A program made the translations under genes and the position numbers. From NCBI RefSeq assembly GCF_006715785.1, contig NZ_VFNX01000001.1:1192501-1256500 (forward strand): DNA of 64,000 nucleotides, written 5' to 3'. Shown here in pieces: positions 25,598 to 34,192 of the stretch. How positions within the stretch are numbered: the stretch's first letter is position 1; each line of letters begins with the position of its first letter. The notes under the pieces are model-generated. The model had not been told where the DNA came from. It ran no database searches and saw only the letters and a program-made list of their open reading frames with translations. Source of the DNA: Streptomyces puniciscabiei (GTDB lineage: Bacteria; Actinomycetota; Actinomycetes; Streptomycetales; Streptomycetaceae).

Positions 25598-27403
25598 TCA
25601 GTTGACCACCGGCGGCACATCACGCCGGGGCTTGTCGGGCAGGTGTGTCTCTTCGTCCTCGACGAGGTAGTCGGGCCGCGGCGATCCCTCCGTCTTCCGT
25701 GCGTCGCCGGGCTTTCCGTTGTGGCCGGCGCCGCGAGTGAGACCGGCACCACCACGGGTCATGCCGTTGCGCTCAGCGCCTGCCGCGGAGTTGCGCGAGG
25801 TGGGACTGCCGGTGACGGGCTCGGATGTTCCCGCACCAAGTCGGGAGCCGGTCGCTCTCGCACCGGGTCGCGCCGTGGACTCGGGCGGTCCGAAGACACC
25901 ACGCTGGCCGAGCCGACCGGTCGTGGACCGGGAGTTGGCCTCCTCCTCCCCCCCGATGACCGTGCCTCGTGGAAGCCGAGACCCGTTCTTCGACGTGGGA
26001 TTCGTGGCGGAGGGGCGCCCCCCGACGACTCCGTTGGACCGTCCGGCGCCGGTGGCCGGCCCGCTGCTCGTGCGTGCTGCCTCGGCACCTCCGGGCCGTG
26101 GCGTACCGCCTGTGACCCCTCGGCCCATCGGCGATGACGACCTCGCTCCGGAAGCGGTGCCCTTGGCAGTGGACTGGCCCGCCGACGCTGCACGGCCCAT
26201 CTCGTCCATGGGCCCTCTCGCGGTGGCACGCCCGGAGCCCGGGTTGGTCAAACGGGACGTTCCCGTTCGCCCCTGGGCGGACGGCGGCGTACGGAACCCG
26301 CCGGCGCCGCTCAGACCGCGGCCCGAGGTGGCATTGGGCATCGGAAGCCGGTATCCACCGCCGCCGAACACATCGGGCTGACCACCAGTGGTGGGAGGAG
26401 TGCTCGTGACCGGCGGAGTATGGCTGGGCCCAGGGGTGCTGGTCGTGGGCGGAGGCAACGTGCCGGTGTGGTCGATGTGTGTGCCCACAGGCTGGTCGGG
26501 ATGCGACGGGATCCGGTCGGTTATGTGCTGGGCAGGTGTCGGGCCGTCACTGGTGACGTGCCTGGGAGCATCACTGTTCGGAACCATCGCCGTCGCGTGA
26601 TGACCGCCACCGGATACCGGTCCGGTGCCTCCGTGAGCGCCTGACCCCACAGCCGAGACCGGCTGGTCAACGCCATACCTCTTCGAGGGCTGCGGAACAC
26701 CCACGTCGGGCATCGACGTGAACGCCGGAGTCTTGTCCTTCTCAGGCAGGAGCGACAGCACCTCTTCGGACACCGCGTAGTACGACGCCAACCGGTTCAT
26801 CTGGTTGATCGCCTCTTGGCGGTCCTTCTCCACTTTTACGGCAGTGGCGTACCCCTCTTTGTCCGCCGCCTTCTCGGCCGCCGTGAACTTGTCGGGCCGA
26901 GTCCGGTTCGCCTCCGTGTCACGAGGCGGCATGGCGCCACGGACGGCGGCAAGACCGACGGCAGCGGCCGTGATCTGGTCACCCGCAGCTCCGGCGAACT
27001 CACTCAAATAGTGAGTATGTGTGACGAGCTTGCCACCCCATTCACGGAACGAGTCACCCGACTTTCCGACCCAATGGACCTTCTGGATGTGACCGTCGAG
27101 CTCATCTGCTGCCGCCTTGATGGCGTCGCGCGCGTCCCACAACGCCTTGCCGGAGGACTCGAGGTCCTCAGGGTCGGTCTGCTCAACCAGGTCGATCATC
27201 TTGTTGAGAGGAAGGTCGAGGTGGCCGAAGTCTGTCCGAGCGGCGACCCCTGCCCCGACAGGCGTGGCCCTGATCGCTGTGTCAACCCAACCGAAAAGCA
27301 TCCCGCTGTGCGGGCTGCTCTCGTAGCCCCGAACCCAGTCAGTGGCTTTGTTCTGATCGCCGACTCGCTGCAGATCGGCATCATGCTTGTCGGTCATCGT
27401 CAC
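25598..27403 (-). CDS. Large WXG-type T7SS substrate candidate
   Basis: 601 residues, unrecognised as a whole. The N-terminal 200 residues are alpha-helical with a WxG turn HWVGKSGDSF (Trp111-x-Gly113), like WXG100/PPE/EspB heads. Residues ~250-575 are disordered, rich in Pro, Gly, Ser, Thr and Arg. The tail carries YLVED (579-583), a YxxxD export motif. There is no signal peptide. The ATG overlaps the stop of the upstream small helical gene (ATGA), suggesting the two form a partnered pair as PE/PPE do. Likely a secreted effector or cell-surface protein; function unknown. Confidence 0.78.
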   Translation of the reverse strand: MTMTDKHDADLQRVGDQNKATDWVRGYESSPHSGMLFGWVDTAIRATPVGAGVAARTDFGHLDLPLNKMIDLVEQTDPEDLESSGKALWDARDAIKAAADELDGHIQKVHWVGKSGDSFREWGGKLVTHTHYLSEFAGAAGDQITAAAVGLAAVRGAMPPRDTEANRTRPDKFTAAEKAADKEGYATAVKVEKDRQEAINQMNRLASYYAVSEEVLSLLPEKDKTPAFTSMPDVGVPQPSKRYGVDQPVSAVGSGAHGGTGPVSGGGHHATAMVPNSDAPRHVTSDGPTPAQHITDRIPSHPDQPVGTHIDHTGTLPPPTTSTPGPSHTPPVTSTPPTTGGQPDVFGGGGYRLPMPNATSGRGLSGAGGFRTPPSAQGRTGTSRLTNPGSGRATARGPMDEMGRAASAGQSTAKGTASGARSSSPMGRGVTGGTPRPGGAEAARTSSGPATGAGRSNGVVGGRPSATNPTSKNGSRLPRGTVIGGEEEANSRSTTGRLGQRGVFGPPESTARPGARATGSRLGAGTSEPVTGSPTSRNSAAGAERNGMTRGGAGLTRGAGHNGKPGDARKTEGSPRPDYLVEDEETHLPDKPRRDVPPVVN

Positions 27404-27846
27404 GCCTTCATCTGTGTGCCGGTGCCGGTGCGCTGCTTGCCGTCATTGGTGTCCTGCGTGCCCTGGATGTGCTGCTGGATCGCCCAGAACCGCTGACGCT
27501 GCTCCTCTTCGAGGTTGTCGAAGCCAACGCGCGCACCCTGCACCGCGATACCGATCGCCTCGATCTGCAGATGCAGATTCCTGGACAGCTTCGTCAGTTC
27601 GCCGTGGACTCGCGTGTACTGGTAGTACAGGCCGTGCGCCTCGGGAAAGATGTCGGCCCCGCCCGAGGTCAAGGACGTCTGCCTGATCTTCTGAGCCTCG
27701 ACCTTCGCCGGGTTGCCGGCGGACCCCTCAAGCGTCTTCAGGACGTTGTCCACTCGCTTCACGAACGCATCCAGCGCCTCACCGCTGGCTTCCAGGTTCG
27801 CCGCCCTGGTCGCCGACACGCCCCCCACCATGTCTGCCGGAAGCAC
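27400..27846 (-). CDS. Small helical T7SS-associated protein (partner candidate)
   Basis: 148 residues, almost entirely alpha-helical with heptad-like stretches (ANLEASGEALDAFVKRVDNV; HGELTKLSRNLHLQIEAI; LEEEQRQRFWAIQQHIQ). The start is GTG at 27846 because GGGGAGGAG lies 6 nt upstream; an ATG at 27873 also exists. It overlaps the next gene by 4 nt (ATGA). Its size and helicity suggest a WXG100-superfamily or chaperone-like partner for the 601-residue protein. It is the first gene behind a good promoter. No named family recognised. Confidence 0.7.
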   Translation of the reverse strand: MLPADMVGGVSATRAANLEASGEALDAFVKRVDNVLKTLEGSAGNPAKVEAQKIRQTSLTSGGADIFPEAHGLYYQYTRVHGELTKLSRNLHLQIEAIGIAVQGARVGFDNLEEEQRQRFWAIQQHIQGTQDTNDGKQRTGTGTQMKA

Positions 27847-28249
27847 GACGCTCCTCCCCGTTTCCCCGTACATCCATCGGTCCCGACAGGAGCCGGACCG
27901 ACCAACCGCTCGCCGTACGATCACAAAGCGAGCCGCGCCTGACAACGCGTTTACCACTGTAGTCACCCCGCGCAACGGGTCCAACCGGGCTGTGTGTTAA
28001 CTCAGTTACGAACCTGACCCGACATCACACTTTGCCCGGTTTGCCGGTGCGCCCAGTGGCTTCGCCCGGCCTTGATCACATCGCCAGGTGAGGCGACATT
28101 CCATCGTGGCCATGACCGACGCCTGCGACGCCGCATCGTTTGCGATCTTCATCGAACTTCTACAACCGTTCGACCATCGCTCCCCACCCAGTGGGCGAGG
28201 CGTCGGCCCGGTCTCTTGCCGTCCTGAACATCGGACATAATCGCGTGCC
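27847..28249. promoter_or_regulatory. Divergent intergenic region of the substrate operon
   Basis: About 400 nt between the minus-strand substrate operon and a plus-strand membrane gene. It contains a good minus-strand promoter (27956-27984). GC falls noticeably around 27930-28030 and 28100-28250. No gene was recognised; apart from the promoter I see no strong structure. Confidence 0.5.
27956..27984 (-). promoter_or_regulatory. Promoter of the WXG-substrate/mycosin operon
   Basis: On the minus strand TTGGAC (27979-27984), a 17-nt spacer, then TACAGT (27956-27961), close to the HrdB-type consensus. It predicts a start near 27950 and a leader of about 100 nt before the GTG at 27846. Confidence 0.5.
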
Positions 28250-28954
28250 ATGACCATACTGATGCCCGTGCTCATGATCCTGGTCGTCGGCGGGTTGTTC
28301 GCCTTCGTCATCTCCATGATGGTGCGCGCTCAGAGGAGCCGGGCCCGCGGTATGCAGGAGAGAACCGCGGCGATCCGGCTCGCGCAGGAGCGCGGCTGGA
28401 GCTACCAGCAGACCACGTACGGGACGATCGACCGGCTCTGCGGGATGGCACCGCTGCCCAACCGGGGCCACAACCTGCGGGCCTCCCACTACATCACCGG
28501 CGAATTCCGGGGCCGCCGCTTCTGCTGCTTCGAGTACACGACCGGCACTCTCAACATCAACGACGGCCCCGGCCGCACTCAGCCGGCCTTCTGGACGGTG
28601 TTCGCAGTCACCGCCCCGGCAGCCGGGCCGGAGCTGGTCGTGCGCCGGCCGCAGGCACTCGACGGGGTGACCCAGCACGGACGCCTTGTGCAGCTTGGTG
28701 TGCCCGGGTTCGACGAGGCGTTCAGGGTGTTCACGGACGACGAGTCGTTCGCCCGTGACGCGCTGACGAGTGGGGTGGCGCCCTTCCTCGTCACCGACCC
28801 GCGAGCCACCAAGGACGCCCCGGTCCGACTGCACAACGACGAACTGCTCACCTGGCGGCGCGGCCGGCTCAGCCCTGCCGACCTCGACGAGCGGCTCGGC
28901 TACCTGTGTGACGTCCTCGACCGGATCCCGGCAGGTGTCTGGTCGCCGGCCTGA
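28250..28954 (+). CDS. Membrane-anchored conserved hypothetical protein
   Basis: 234 residues. An N-terminal transmembrane helix (MPVLMILVVGGLFAFVISMM) is followed by RAQRSRARGMQERTAAI and a soluble alpha/beta domain (HYITGEFRGRRFCCFEYT, FWTVFAVTAPAAGPELVV, FRVFTDDESFARDAL). The layout resembles generic bacterial membrane proteins that measure or cap the envelope. It faces convergent T7SS-like genes with only a 15-nt gap. Function not recognised. Confidence 0.75.
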   Translation: MTILMPVLMILVVGGLFAFVISMMVRAQRSRARGMQERTAAIRLAQERGWSYQQTTYGTIDRLCGMAPLPNRGHNLRASHYITGEFRGRRFCCFEYTTGTLNINDGPGRTQPAFWTVFAVTAPAAGPELVVRRPQALDGVTQHGRLVQLGVPGFDEAFRVFTDDESFARDALTSGVAPFLVTDPRATKDAPVRLHNDELLTWRRGRLSPADLDERLGYLCDVLDRIPAGVWSPA

Positions 28955-28969
28955 GGCCCTCGACGCCTC

Positions 28970-29476
28970 TCAGGAGCCTTCGTCCGCCCGCACCGAGCGG
29001 ACGAACTCCTTGAAGTCGTCCAGCACCGCCTCCAACTGCGTCGGCTTCGCCGTCAGCACGAGCTCGATCACCGCACGCTGGGACGGGCGGTCGACGTCCT
29101 CCATACCGAGGTACACCTGACTTTGAACCAGCTCGAGCGGCTCACCGTGCAGGGAGGTGGACAAGCGCAGGTTCTGCACGACACCCGGGGCATCGGTCAG
29201 ACCGGGAATGTCAGGCGTGCCCACCTCTTCCTGCTTGGTGACCTCGACCGTCCCTGCCTCCGAGAGCCGCTGCACCGACTCGTCGGCGATCTGCCGCATG
29301 GTAGCGCTGTCGTTGCGCATCCGCCCGGCGATGGTGATGTTCGCCGTGAACCCGTCGATGGAGGCAGGATGAAGCGCGACGAAGGCGACTCCGGGCGCTC
29401 CCACCTCGTCCGGTGGCGCCGACCGCCAGCCGTCCGGCAACGAGAACGAGATCTTGACCGGCAACGTGGCCGTCAT
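28970..29476 (-). CDS. Conserved hypothetical protein, LpqN/DcrB-like fold
   Basis: 168 residues without signal peptide or transmembrane helix. The pattern ISFSLPDGWRSAPP ... IDGFTANITI ... AVLDDFKEFVRSV resembles the Mog1/PsbP/DcrB-like alpha-beta fold seen in LpqN/LpqT-type proteins. In actinobacteria such proteins often accompany ESX genes, possibly as chaperones. It starts 35 nt after the WXG-signal protein stop on the same strand, so probably one operon. Family by pattern, not proven. Confidence 0.65.
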   Translation of the reverse strand: MTATLPVKISFSLPDGWRSAPPDEVGAPGVAFVALHPASIDGFTANITIAGRMRNDSATMRQIADESVQRLSEAGTVEVTKQEEVGTPDIPGLTDAPGVVQNLRLSTSLHGEPLELVQSQVYLGMEDVDRPSQRAVIELVLTAKPTQLEAVLDDFKEFVRSVRADEGS

Positions 29477-29511
29477 CGTGAATCCACTTCCTTCGTGAGC
29501 CTTGGTCCAGC

Positions 29512-30756
29512 CTAGAACAACTGGCCGAGCGAGTGGTCCCAGGCTGAACTGGCGGCGTCGCCGATCGCGTCGCCCGCATCGCTGACCGTGTCGACGACCT
29601 CGCCCGGGTCGACCGTGACCTGGAAACCGACCTTGCCGCCGATACCCAGGCCGGCGCCCAGCTCGCCACCGATGTGGTACTTGCCGTCGTCGCCCTTGCC
29701 GACGTCGATGCTGGCCGAGGCTCCGGCTCCGGCCCAGGCCTCCCCGGTGACACCGGCGCCGACACCGCCCACGGACGCGGATGCCGACCCCTCGGCCTTG
29801 GCGCCGATGAACCCCTCCGCGCCCCCGTGCAGCCCATCCTTGCCGATCGTGGCCTTCGCCTCGGCATTGGCACCGACGATGGCGCTGCCCTGCGCCTGAA
29901 CGCCGATGTGCCCGTACTGTGCGCTGCCCGCGGCCTCAGCCTTCGCGAGGTACGCACTGCCCGTCGCCTTAAGCTCCGCGTTTCCGTCCGTGATACCGGC
30001 GGACAGACCACCGTCCACGCCGAGCACCGAGACACCGGTGCTCCCGGACAGCTTGACACCGCCCACCGTCGTCTCGCCCTTGGCGTCGGCGGACCAGACA
30101 CTGGCTCCGCCGCTGACTTCCGCGATCTTCACGGACCAGCTGAGCTTCTTCTTCTCGCCGTCCGGGTCTTCATCAGTGGCGTTGGGGTTCTGGTGTCCCC
30201 ATGTCCTCTTGTTCTTGTCGGCGGGGTTGTTGCCGTACTGCCAGAGCTCGTCTTCCTTGACGGTGGTCTGCCCGAGCCCGAGGTCCTTGGCGAGCTTGGC
30301 GGCCTGGGTCAGCCAGCTGGGGCTGTCCTTGGCGCCGCCGGAGAGGTTCTTCAGCTTGGTCGAGAGTGTCGTGGCCTCGTGCTCCAGCTGGGTGCGCGCG
30401 GCGTTGAGAACGTGCTGTGCTCCCGCGTGGTTCCCGGCGTCCCACTTGTCTATCGCGTCGGCGGCCTGCCCTTGGGCCCAGTGCAGCACGTGAATGTACG
30501 ACTTGATCGCGGTCGACGCATCGGACATGTGGTCCGAGGCGATGTACCAGTTGCCCTTCTCGCCGTTCAGGCTCTTCCAGAACGCGGCGCTGGCCTGTCC
30601 GCTCCAGTCGGGGATCTTTACGTCCCGCAGGTTGGACCCCACCTTGTCGAACTTGTCCGACCAGTGCTTCAGCGTGTCGGCGAGCTCGGTCAGCGCGTGT
30701 ACATCACCGGGAATGAGCTCCTTGGGGTCCTTCGTCGACCCGAGTGCCGCTGCCAC
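29512..30756 (-). CDS. T7SS-secreted protein with WXG head and Gly/Ala beta-repeat tail
   Basis: 414 residues from a GTG (VAAALGSTKDPKELIPG). The head matches the putative T7SS secretion-signal domain found on actinobacterial polymorphic toxins: an ELIPGD start, helices, and the WxG turn DWSGQASAAFW (Trp51-x-Gly53). Residues ~235-390 alternate short beta strands rich in Gly, Ala and Val (ASVWSADAKGETTVGGVKLS; SAYLAKAEAAGSAQYGHIGV), with amphipathic periodicity. No nuclease or other catalytic motif is apparent. Possibly a surface or pore-type effector. It lies after the 100-residue helical gene on the same strand. Confidence 0.75.
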   Translation of the reverse strand: MAAALGSTKDPKELIPGDVHALTELADTLKHWSDKFDKVGSNLRDVKIPDWSGQASAAFWKSLNGEKGNWYIASDHMSDASTAIKSYIHVLHWAQGQAADAIDKWDAGNHAGAQHVLNAARTQLEHEATTLSTKLKNLSGGAKDSPSWLTQAAKLAKDLGLGQTTVKEDELWQYGNNPADKNKRTWGHQNPNATDEDPDGEKKKLSWSVKIAEVSGGASVWSADAKGETTVGGVKLSGSTGVSVLGVDGGLSAGITDGNAELKATGSAYLAKAEAAGSAQYGHIGVQAQGSAIVGANAEAKATIGKDGLHGGAEGFIGAKAEGSASASVGGVGAGVTGEAWAGAGASASIDVGKGDDGKYHIGGELGAGLGIGGKVGFQVTVDPGEVVDTVSDAGDAIGDAASSAWDHSLGQLF

Positions 30757-30784
30757 TGCTTCCCCCGCTCTTGCCCTATTTGCC

Positions 30785-31087
30785 CTAGTTAGTCTTGACG
30801 GAGTTCGCCGCGTCGCGAACCCTTCCGTCCGTGTCCGTGAAAGTACCGTTCGCCGAGACGAGCCCCGCCGCCTTTCCGGCCGTGCTCCCGCTGAGAATCT
30901 GCGCGCCCGCCTGCCAGGTGGCACAGAACTCCACGAACGACGAGGCCGCCGAAGAGTGCCCGAAAGAAGAGCTCTGCCCTGCCGCCCCTTCGAGATCGAA
31001 GCCCTCGGTGGGACGCAAGGCCTCGACGATATCCTTGGCGCCTTTCTTGAGGTTCTCCGAGTCCGTGCCCAGATCAGGACCAGCCAT
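30785..31087 (-). CDS. Small ESX-associated helical protein (EspC/WXG100-like)
   Basis: 100 residues beginning MAGPDLGTDSENLKKGAKDI, behind GTGGAGG at 7 nt. The size and the order helix, glycine-rich turn (GAAGQSSSFG), helix with TWQAG, and final helix resemble EspC-type or WXG100-like ESX substrates, though the exact W-x-G is absent. It is the first gene of a minus-strand set (100-aa, 414-aa and 168-aa proteins) and may dimerise with the 414-residue protein. Moderate confidence in family. Confidence 0.7.
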   Translation of the reverse strand: MAGPDLGTDSENLKKGAKDIVEALRPTEGFDLEGAAGQSSSFGHSSAASSFVEFCATWQAGAQILSGSTAGKAAGLVSANGTFTDTDGRVRDAANSVKTN

Positions 31088-31366
31088 CGACTGCCTCCAC
31101 TTTATCAACTCCAGCCGCACGTACGTTCTTTGAGTGCTCTTTGATCGGCGCGCGAAGTCTAGCACCGGAGCCTCACTCGTTCAGGGAGCGGACTCAGCCC
31201 GCCTTCACCCGAAATACGTACGCGCAATTCTGGGCCAACACCCCTATCAGTGACCGTAATCGGCAGGCGGAGTGAAGGTTTTATGGAGTTCTCTGATCCA
31301 CCGATTTCGTTCTGTCGATATGCTTCGGGCGCATCCTTTTCTTGATCTACGGAAGTGGAGTCCACC

Positions 31367-31720
31367 ATGTCCAAGGCCCGTATGTCCGCAGCAGCTTGGA
31401 GCCTCACGGCCGTGGCCGCCGGCACACTGCTCGTCGGCTGCTCGGGTTCGGTGAGCGTGGGGAAGTCCGAGCCGAAGGTGTCCGCCGGCAAGCTGGCCAC
31501 CACGGTTTCCGAGCGGCTCGCCGCGCAGACGGGCCGGCCCAAGCCGCACATCACCTGCCCCGAGGACCTCACCGGGAAGGTGGGCAGCAGCACCCGTTGC
31601 AAGCTGACCGCGGACGACGGCAGCACCCTGGGGGTGACGGTCACCGTCACTTCCGTTCAGGGCTCCCAGATCAACTTCGACATCAAGGCCGACGACAAGG
31701 CCTCCCCGGCCCCGAACTGA
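31367..31720 (+). CDS. DUF4333-type lipoprotein
   Basis: 117 residues. The signal peptide MSKARMSAAAWSLTAVAAGT ends in the lipobox LVGC, giving a membrane-anchored lipoprotein. The mature domain (AGKLATTVSERLAAQTG, ITCPEDLTGKVGSSTRCKL) fits DUF4333, a small domain with a conserved Cys pair. The ATG at 31367 has GTGGAG 6 nt upstream, so the GTG at 31355 is not needed. It lies in the T7SS locus; role unknown. Confidence 0.82.
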   Translation: MSKARMSAAAWSLTAVAAGTLLVGCSGSVSVGKSEPKVSAGKLATTVSERLAAQTGRPKPHITCPEDLTGKVGSSTRCKLTADDGSTLGVTVTVTSVQGSQINFDIKADDKASPAPN

Positions 31721-31748
31721 CCGCAGCGTTCTTCGTAGGGTTGACCCC

Positions 31749-32261
31749 ATGGGACTCTTCGACAGGCTCACGGGCACCCAGCACCCGCCGGAGGGAGTTT
31801 CGCCGGTCTCGGGTGAGGAGTTGCGGGCAGCCCTGCTCGGGCTCAATCAGCCCGATGTTCCGTACGTCGTCCGCTACGGCGGGGGTGAGGGGTGCGACCT
31901 GCTGGCGGAGTGGCGGTTGACGGAGCCCGCCTGGCAGCAGGTCTTCGTGCAGTCCCAGATCAGTCACGCCGTGCGGATCCGGATGCGGCTGGACCGCAAG
32001 GAGCACGAGGTGCGCGCTCTTGAGGAGCAGTGGGAGGTCAAGCGGGTCGGACATCCGACGAGGCTCGAGGTGACGTCCTCTTACACGCGCGGGCCGAGCC
32101 GGACCATCAGCCGCTCTGGGACCATCGGGCGGGGGGAGAACGGTCGGCTGCAAGTGACCGAGACCTTCCGCTTCGACAGCGCCGAGCTGCGCGAGCCGCT
32201 GCGCGACACCGTCCTGAAGTCCGGCTGGACCTGGCGCGCAGTGGTCTTCGGCAAGCTGTGA
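31749..32261 (+). CDS. Conserved hypothetical protein
   Basis: 170 residues, soluble, unrecognised. It begins MGLFDRLTGTQHPPEGV. The central part reads VPYVVRYGGGEGCDLLAEWRL, then HAVRIRMRLDRKEHEVRALE, with a C-terminal beta-rich WTWRAVVFGKL. It follows the lipoprotein gene by 28 nt on the same strand and is probably co-transcribed. No catalytic motif seen. Confidence 0.75.
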   Translation: MGLFDRLTGTQHPPEGVSPVSGEELRAALLGLNQPDVPYVVRYGGGEGCDLLAEWRLTEPAWQQVFVQSQISHAVRIRMRLDRKEHEVRALEEQWEVKRVGHPTRLEVTSSYTRGPSRTISRSGTIGRGENGRLQVTETFRFDSAELREPLRDTVLKSGWTWRAVVFGKL

Positions 32262-32292
32262 GGTCAGCCGGCCTGCCCACCACCGCCCCGGG

Positions 32293-32891
32293 TCAGCACT
32301 CGCCCTTCTGTGTCGTCACCGCGATCCGGTATCCCCGGTACGTCAGTGAGCTCTCCCCGCCGTTGAGTCCCGGCGGGGAGTAGTCGTCCTTCTTGGCGCG
32401 GCTGCGCTCGATGCGGGTGCAGAACGACGCGTCCGTGCCGTCCGCCGTGACGGTGAGGTGCGCGTCGTCGGCCGTGTCGGCGTCGGACGGGGTGACCGTC
32501 ACTCCGTCCTGCGGGGCGTCGCCGCCGCCGTCCTCGACCACCTTGTCCTCGAGCAGCGAGGCGTAGTCGGTGACGTACAGCGGCGTGCCGGAGTCGTCGA
32601 CCGTGAACCGGTAGCCGTCCAGGTCGTCCGTGGCCTGATGCACCGCGCTGGTCAGCTCGCCGTCGTCCCACGACATGCGGTCCGAGACGCCGAAGCCCTG
32701 TACGGGGGTGTAGAGGCCATAGCCGGCCGAGGCTCACGAAGAGGGTCCGCGCGAAGACGAAGGCGCCGTCGGGCAGCTCCGGGGCCGATGGACTGATACG
32801 CGCGCCAGGCCCGCACCCGGTCCGCCTTCACGCAGGCCATGGCCAGCAGCACGGCGTACAGGATCAGGCCCAGCACGTTCAGTTTGTCCAC
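32293..32891 (-). pseudogene. Small membrane protein gene with two frameshifts
   Basis: The ATG at 32891, 7 nt after the mycosin stop, opens MDKLNVLGLILYAVLLAMAC (a transmembrane helix) and reads well to AYQSIGP. The sensible sequence then moves to a second frame (ELPDGAFVFARTLFVSLG). It moves again to a third frame (YGLYTPVQGF ... MSWDDGELTSAVHQ) that stays open to the stop at 32293. Both shifts equal one inserted base, near 32780 (GG run) and near 32725 (GGCCGG). The intact product would be about 198 residues: one helix plus an acidic extracellular domain. It is either decaying or a double sequencing error. Confidence 0.65.
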
Positions 32892-32898
32892 AGGGCGT

Positions 32899-34167
32899 TC
32901 ATCGCCCGGCCCCCAGCCGGGCGCGCCTGCGCCGCGCGTCCCGTACCGCCACGGCCGTACCGCTCAGGCCCGCCACCAGGACCAGGCCGCCCACGACCAC
33001 GTAGGTCGCCATGCGGCTGTCCCGTTGCTCCGCGGTCTCGCCGAAGTGCAGCGGCGTGACCGAGGGGGCTTCCGCCTTGGAGACGCCGCCCTCGGGTTGC
33101 GGTGACTGCACGGGGTGTTCCGGATCCACGTCCGACAGCGCCTTCACCGGGTCCACCACGCCCCAGCCCACCAGGCGGTCGTGCCCCGGGATCGAGCGCT
33201 CCGCGGTCTGCTCGATCTGGGCGACGACCTCCTGGGCCGTCCACTTGGGGTACTTGGCCTTCAACAGGGCCGCCACGCCCGCCACATAGGGGGCCGAGAA
33301 GCTTGTGCCGTTGTCCGAGCAGTGGCCGCCGCCGGGAACTGTGGAGATCATGTCGACACCGGGTGCGGCGACGCCCACGGTGTCCTGCGACTGTGAAAAC
33401 GGCGCCCGTTCGTTGTTGCGGTCGGACGCCGCCACGGCCAGGACGCCTTGGTACGACGCCGGGTAGGTCAACTTCACGTTGCCGCCGAGGCCGTCGTTGC
33501 CGGCCGAGGCCACGACCACGACCTGGTTGCGCAGGGCGTAGTCGACGGCCGCCTGCAGCCTCGGGCCGCCCGTGACGGCGTTGGCCGTGTCCTGGGAGAT
33601 GTTGATGACGTCCGCGCCCTTGGCGACCGCATCGCGAATCGCCTGGGCCAGGGTGTCCGCCGTGCCGTCGCCATCGGCGTCGTTCTGCTTGATCGGGATG
33701 ATCGTCGCCTCCGGGGCCAGGCCGACGAAGCCCGTTCCCTTCATCGGGCGGGCCGCGATGATGCCCGCCACGCGCGTGCCGTGGCCGACCGTGTCCGTGG
33801 TGCCCGAGTTGTTGCCACGGTCGATCTTCTCGCCCTTGCCGTTCTTCGAGGGCAGCAGATTCTCGCCCTTCGACGCGTCCACGGCCTTGGTGAGCTGCGC
33901 GTTCTTGACGTCGACCCCGGTGTCGATCACGGCCACCTGGACGCCCTTGCCCTTCGACAGCGCCCACAACTCGTCCAGGTTGACGCGCTGCAGCGCCCAC
34001 GGGCGGCCCGTGTACGGCTTCGACGGGAACGTGCACTGACCGTCGTCCGCCAGGGCGGGGCCGGCGGGGAGGGCGATCACCGTCGTGGTCGCGGTGAGGA
34101 CCGTCGCGGCGGCCAGGGCCGCCGCTCGTGCCGCGCTCCCCGGCGTCCTTGCCTTCGCCATCAGCAT
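32899..34167 (-). CDS. mycP: Type VII secretion mycosin MycP
   Basis: S8 subtilisin-like protease of 422 residues, the membrane mycosin of the core locus. It has a signal peptide (AALAAATVLTATTTVIALP...ALA), a mature start DDGQC, and triad residues Asp82 (VIDTG), His129 (GHGT) and Ser in NGTSFSAP. The paired cysteines of mycosins are present (C45; C in GGHCSDN). A Pro-rich linker, one C-terminal helix and a basic end follow. It lies 25 nt after eccB on the same strand. This association with eccB marks it as the system's MycP, unlike the second mycosin next to the substrate genes. Confidence 0.94.
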   Translation of the reverse strand: MLMAKARTPGSAARAAALAAATVLTATTTVIALPAGPALADDGQCTFPSKPYTGRPWALQRVNLDELWALSKGKGVQVAVIDTGVDVKNAQLTKAVDASKGENLLPSKNGKGEKIDRGNNSGTTDTVGHGTRVAGIIAARPMKGTGFVGLAPEATIIPIKQNDADGDGTADTLAQAIRDAVAKGADVINISQDTANAVTGGPRLQAAVDYALRNQVVVVASAGNDGLGGNVKLTYPASYQGVLAVAASDRNNERAPFSQSQDTVGVAAPGVDMISTVPGGGHCSDNGTSFSAPYVAGVAALLKAKYPKWTAQEVVAQIEQTAERSIPGHDRLVGWGVVDPVKALSDVDPEHPVQSPQPEGGVSKAEAPSVTPLHFGETAEQRDSRMATYVVVGGLVLVAGLSGTAVAVRDARRRRARLGAGR

Positions 34168-34192
34168 GCTTCCGTTCTCCTCCGCCCGCCGC

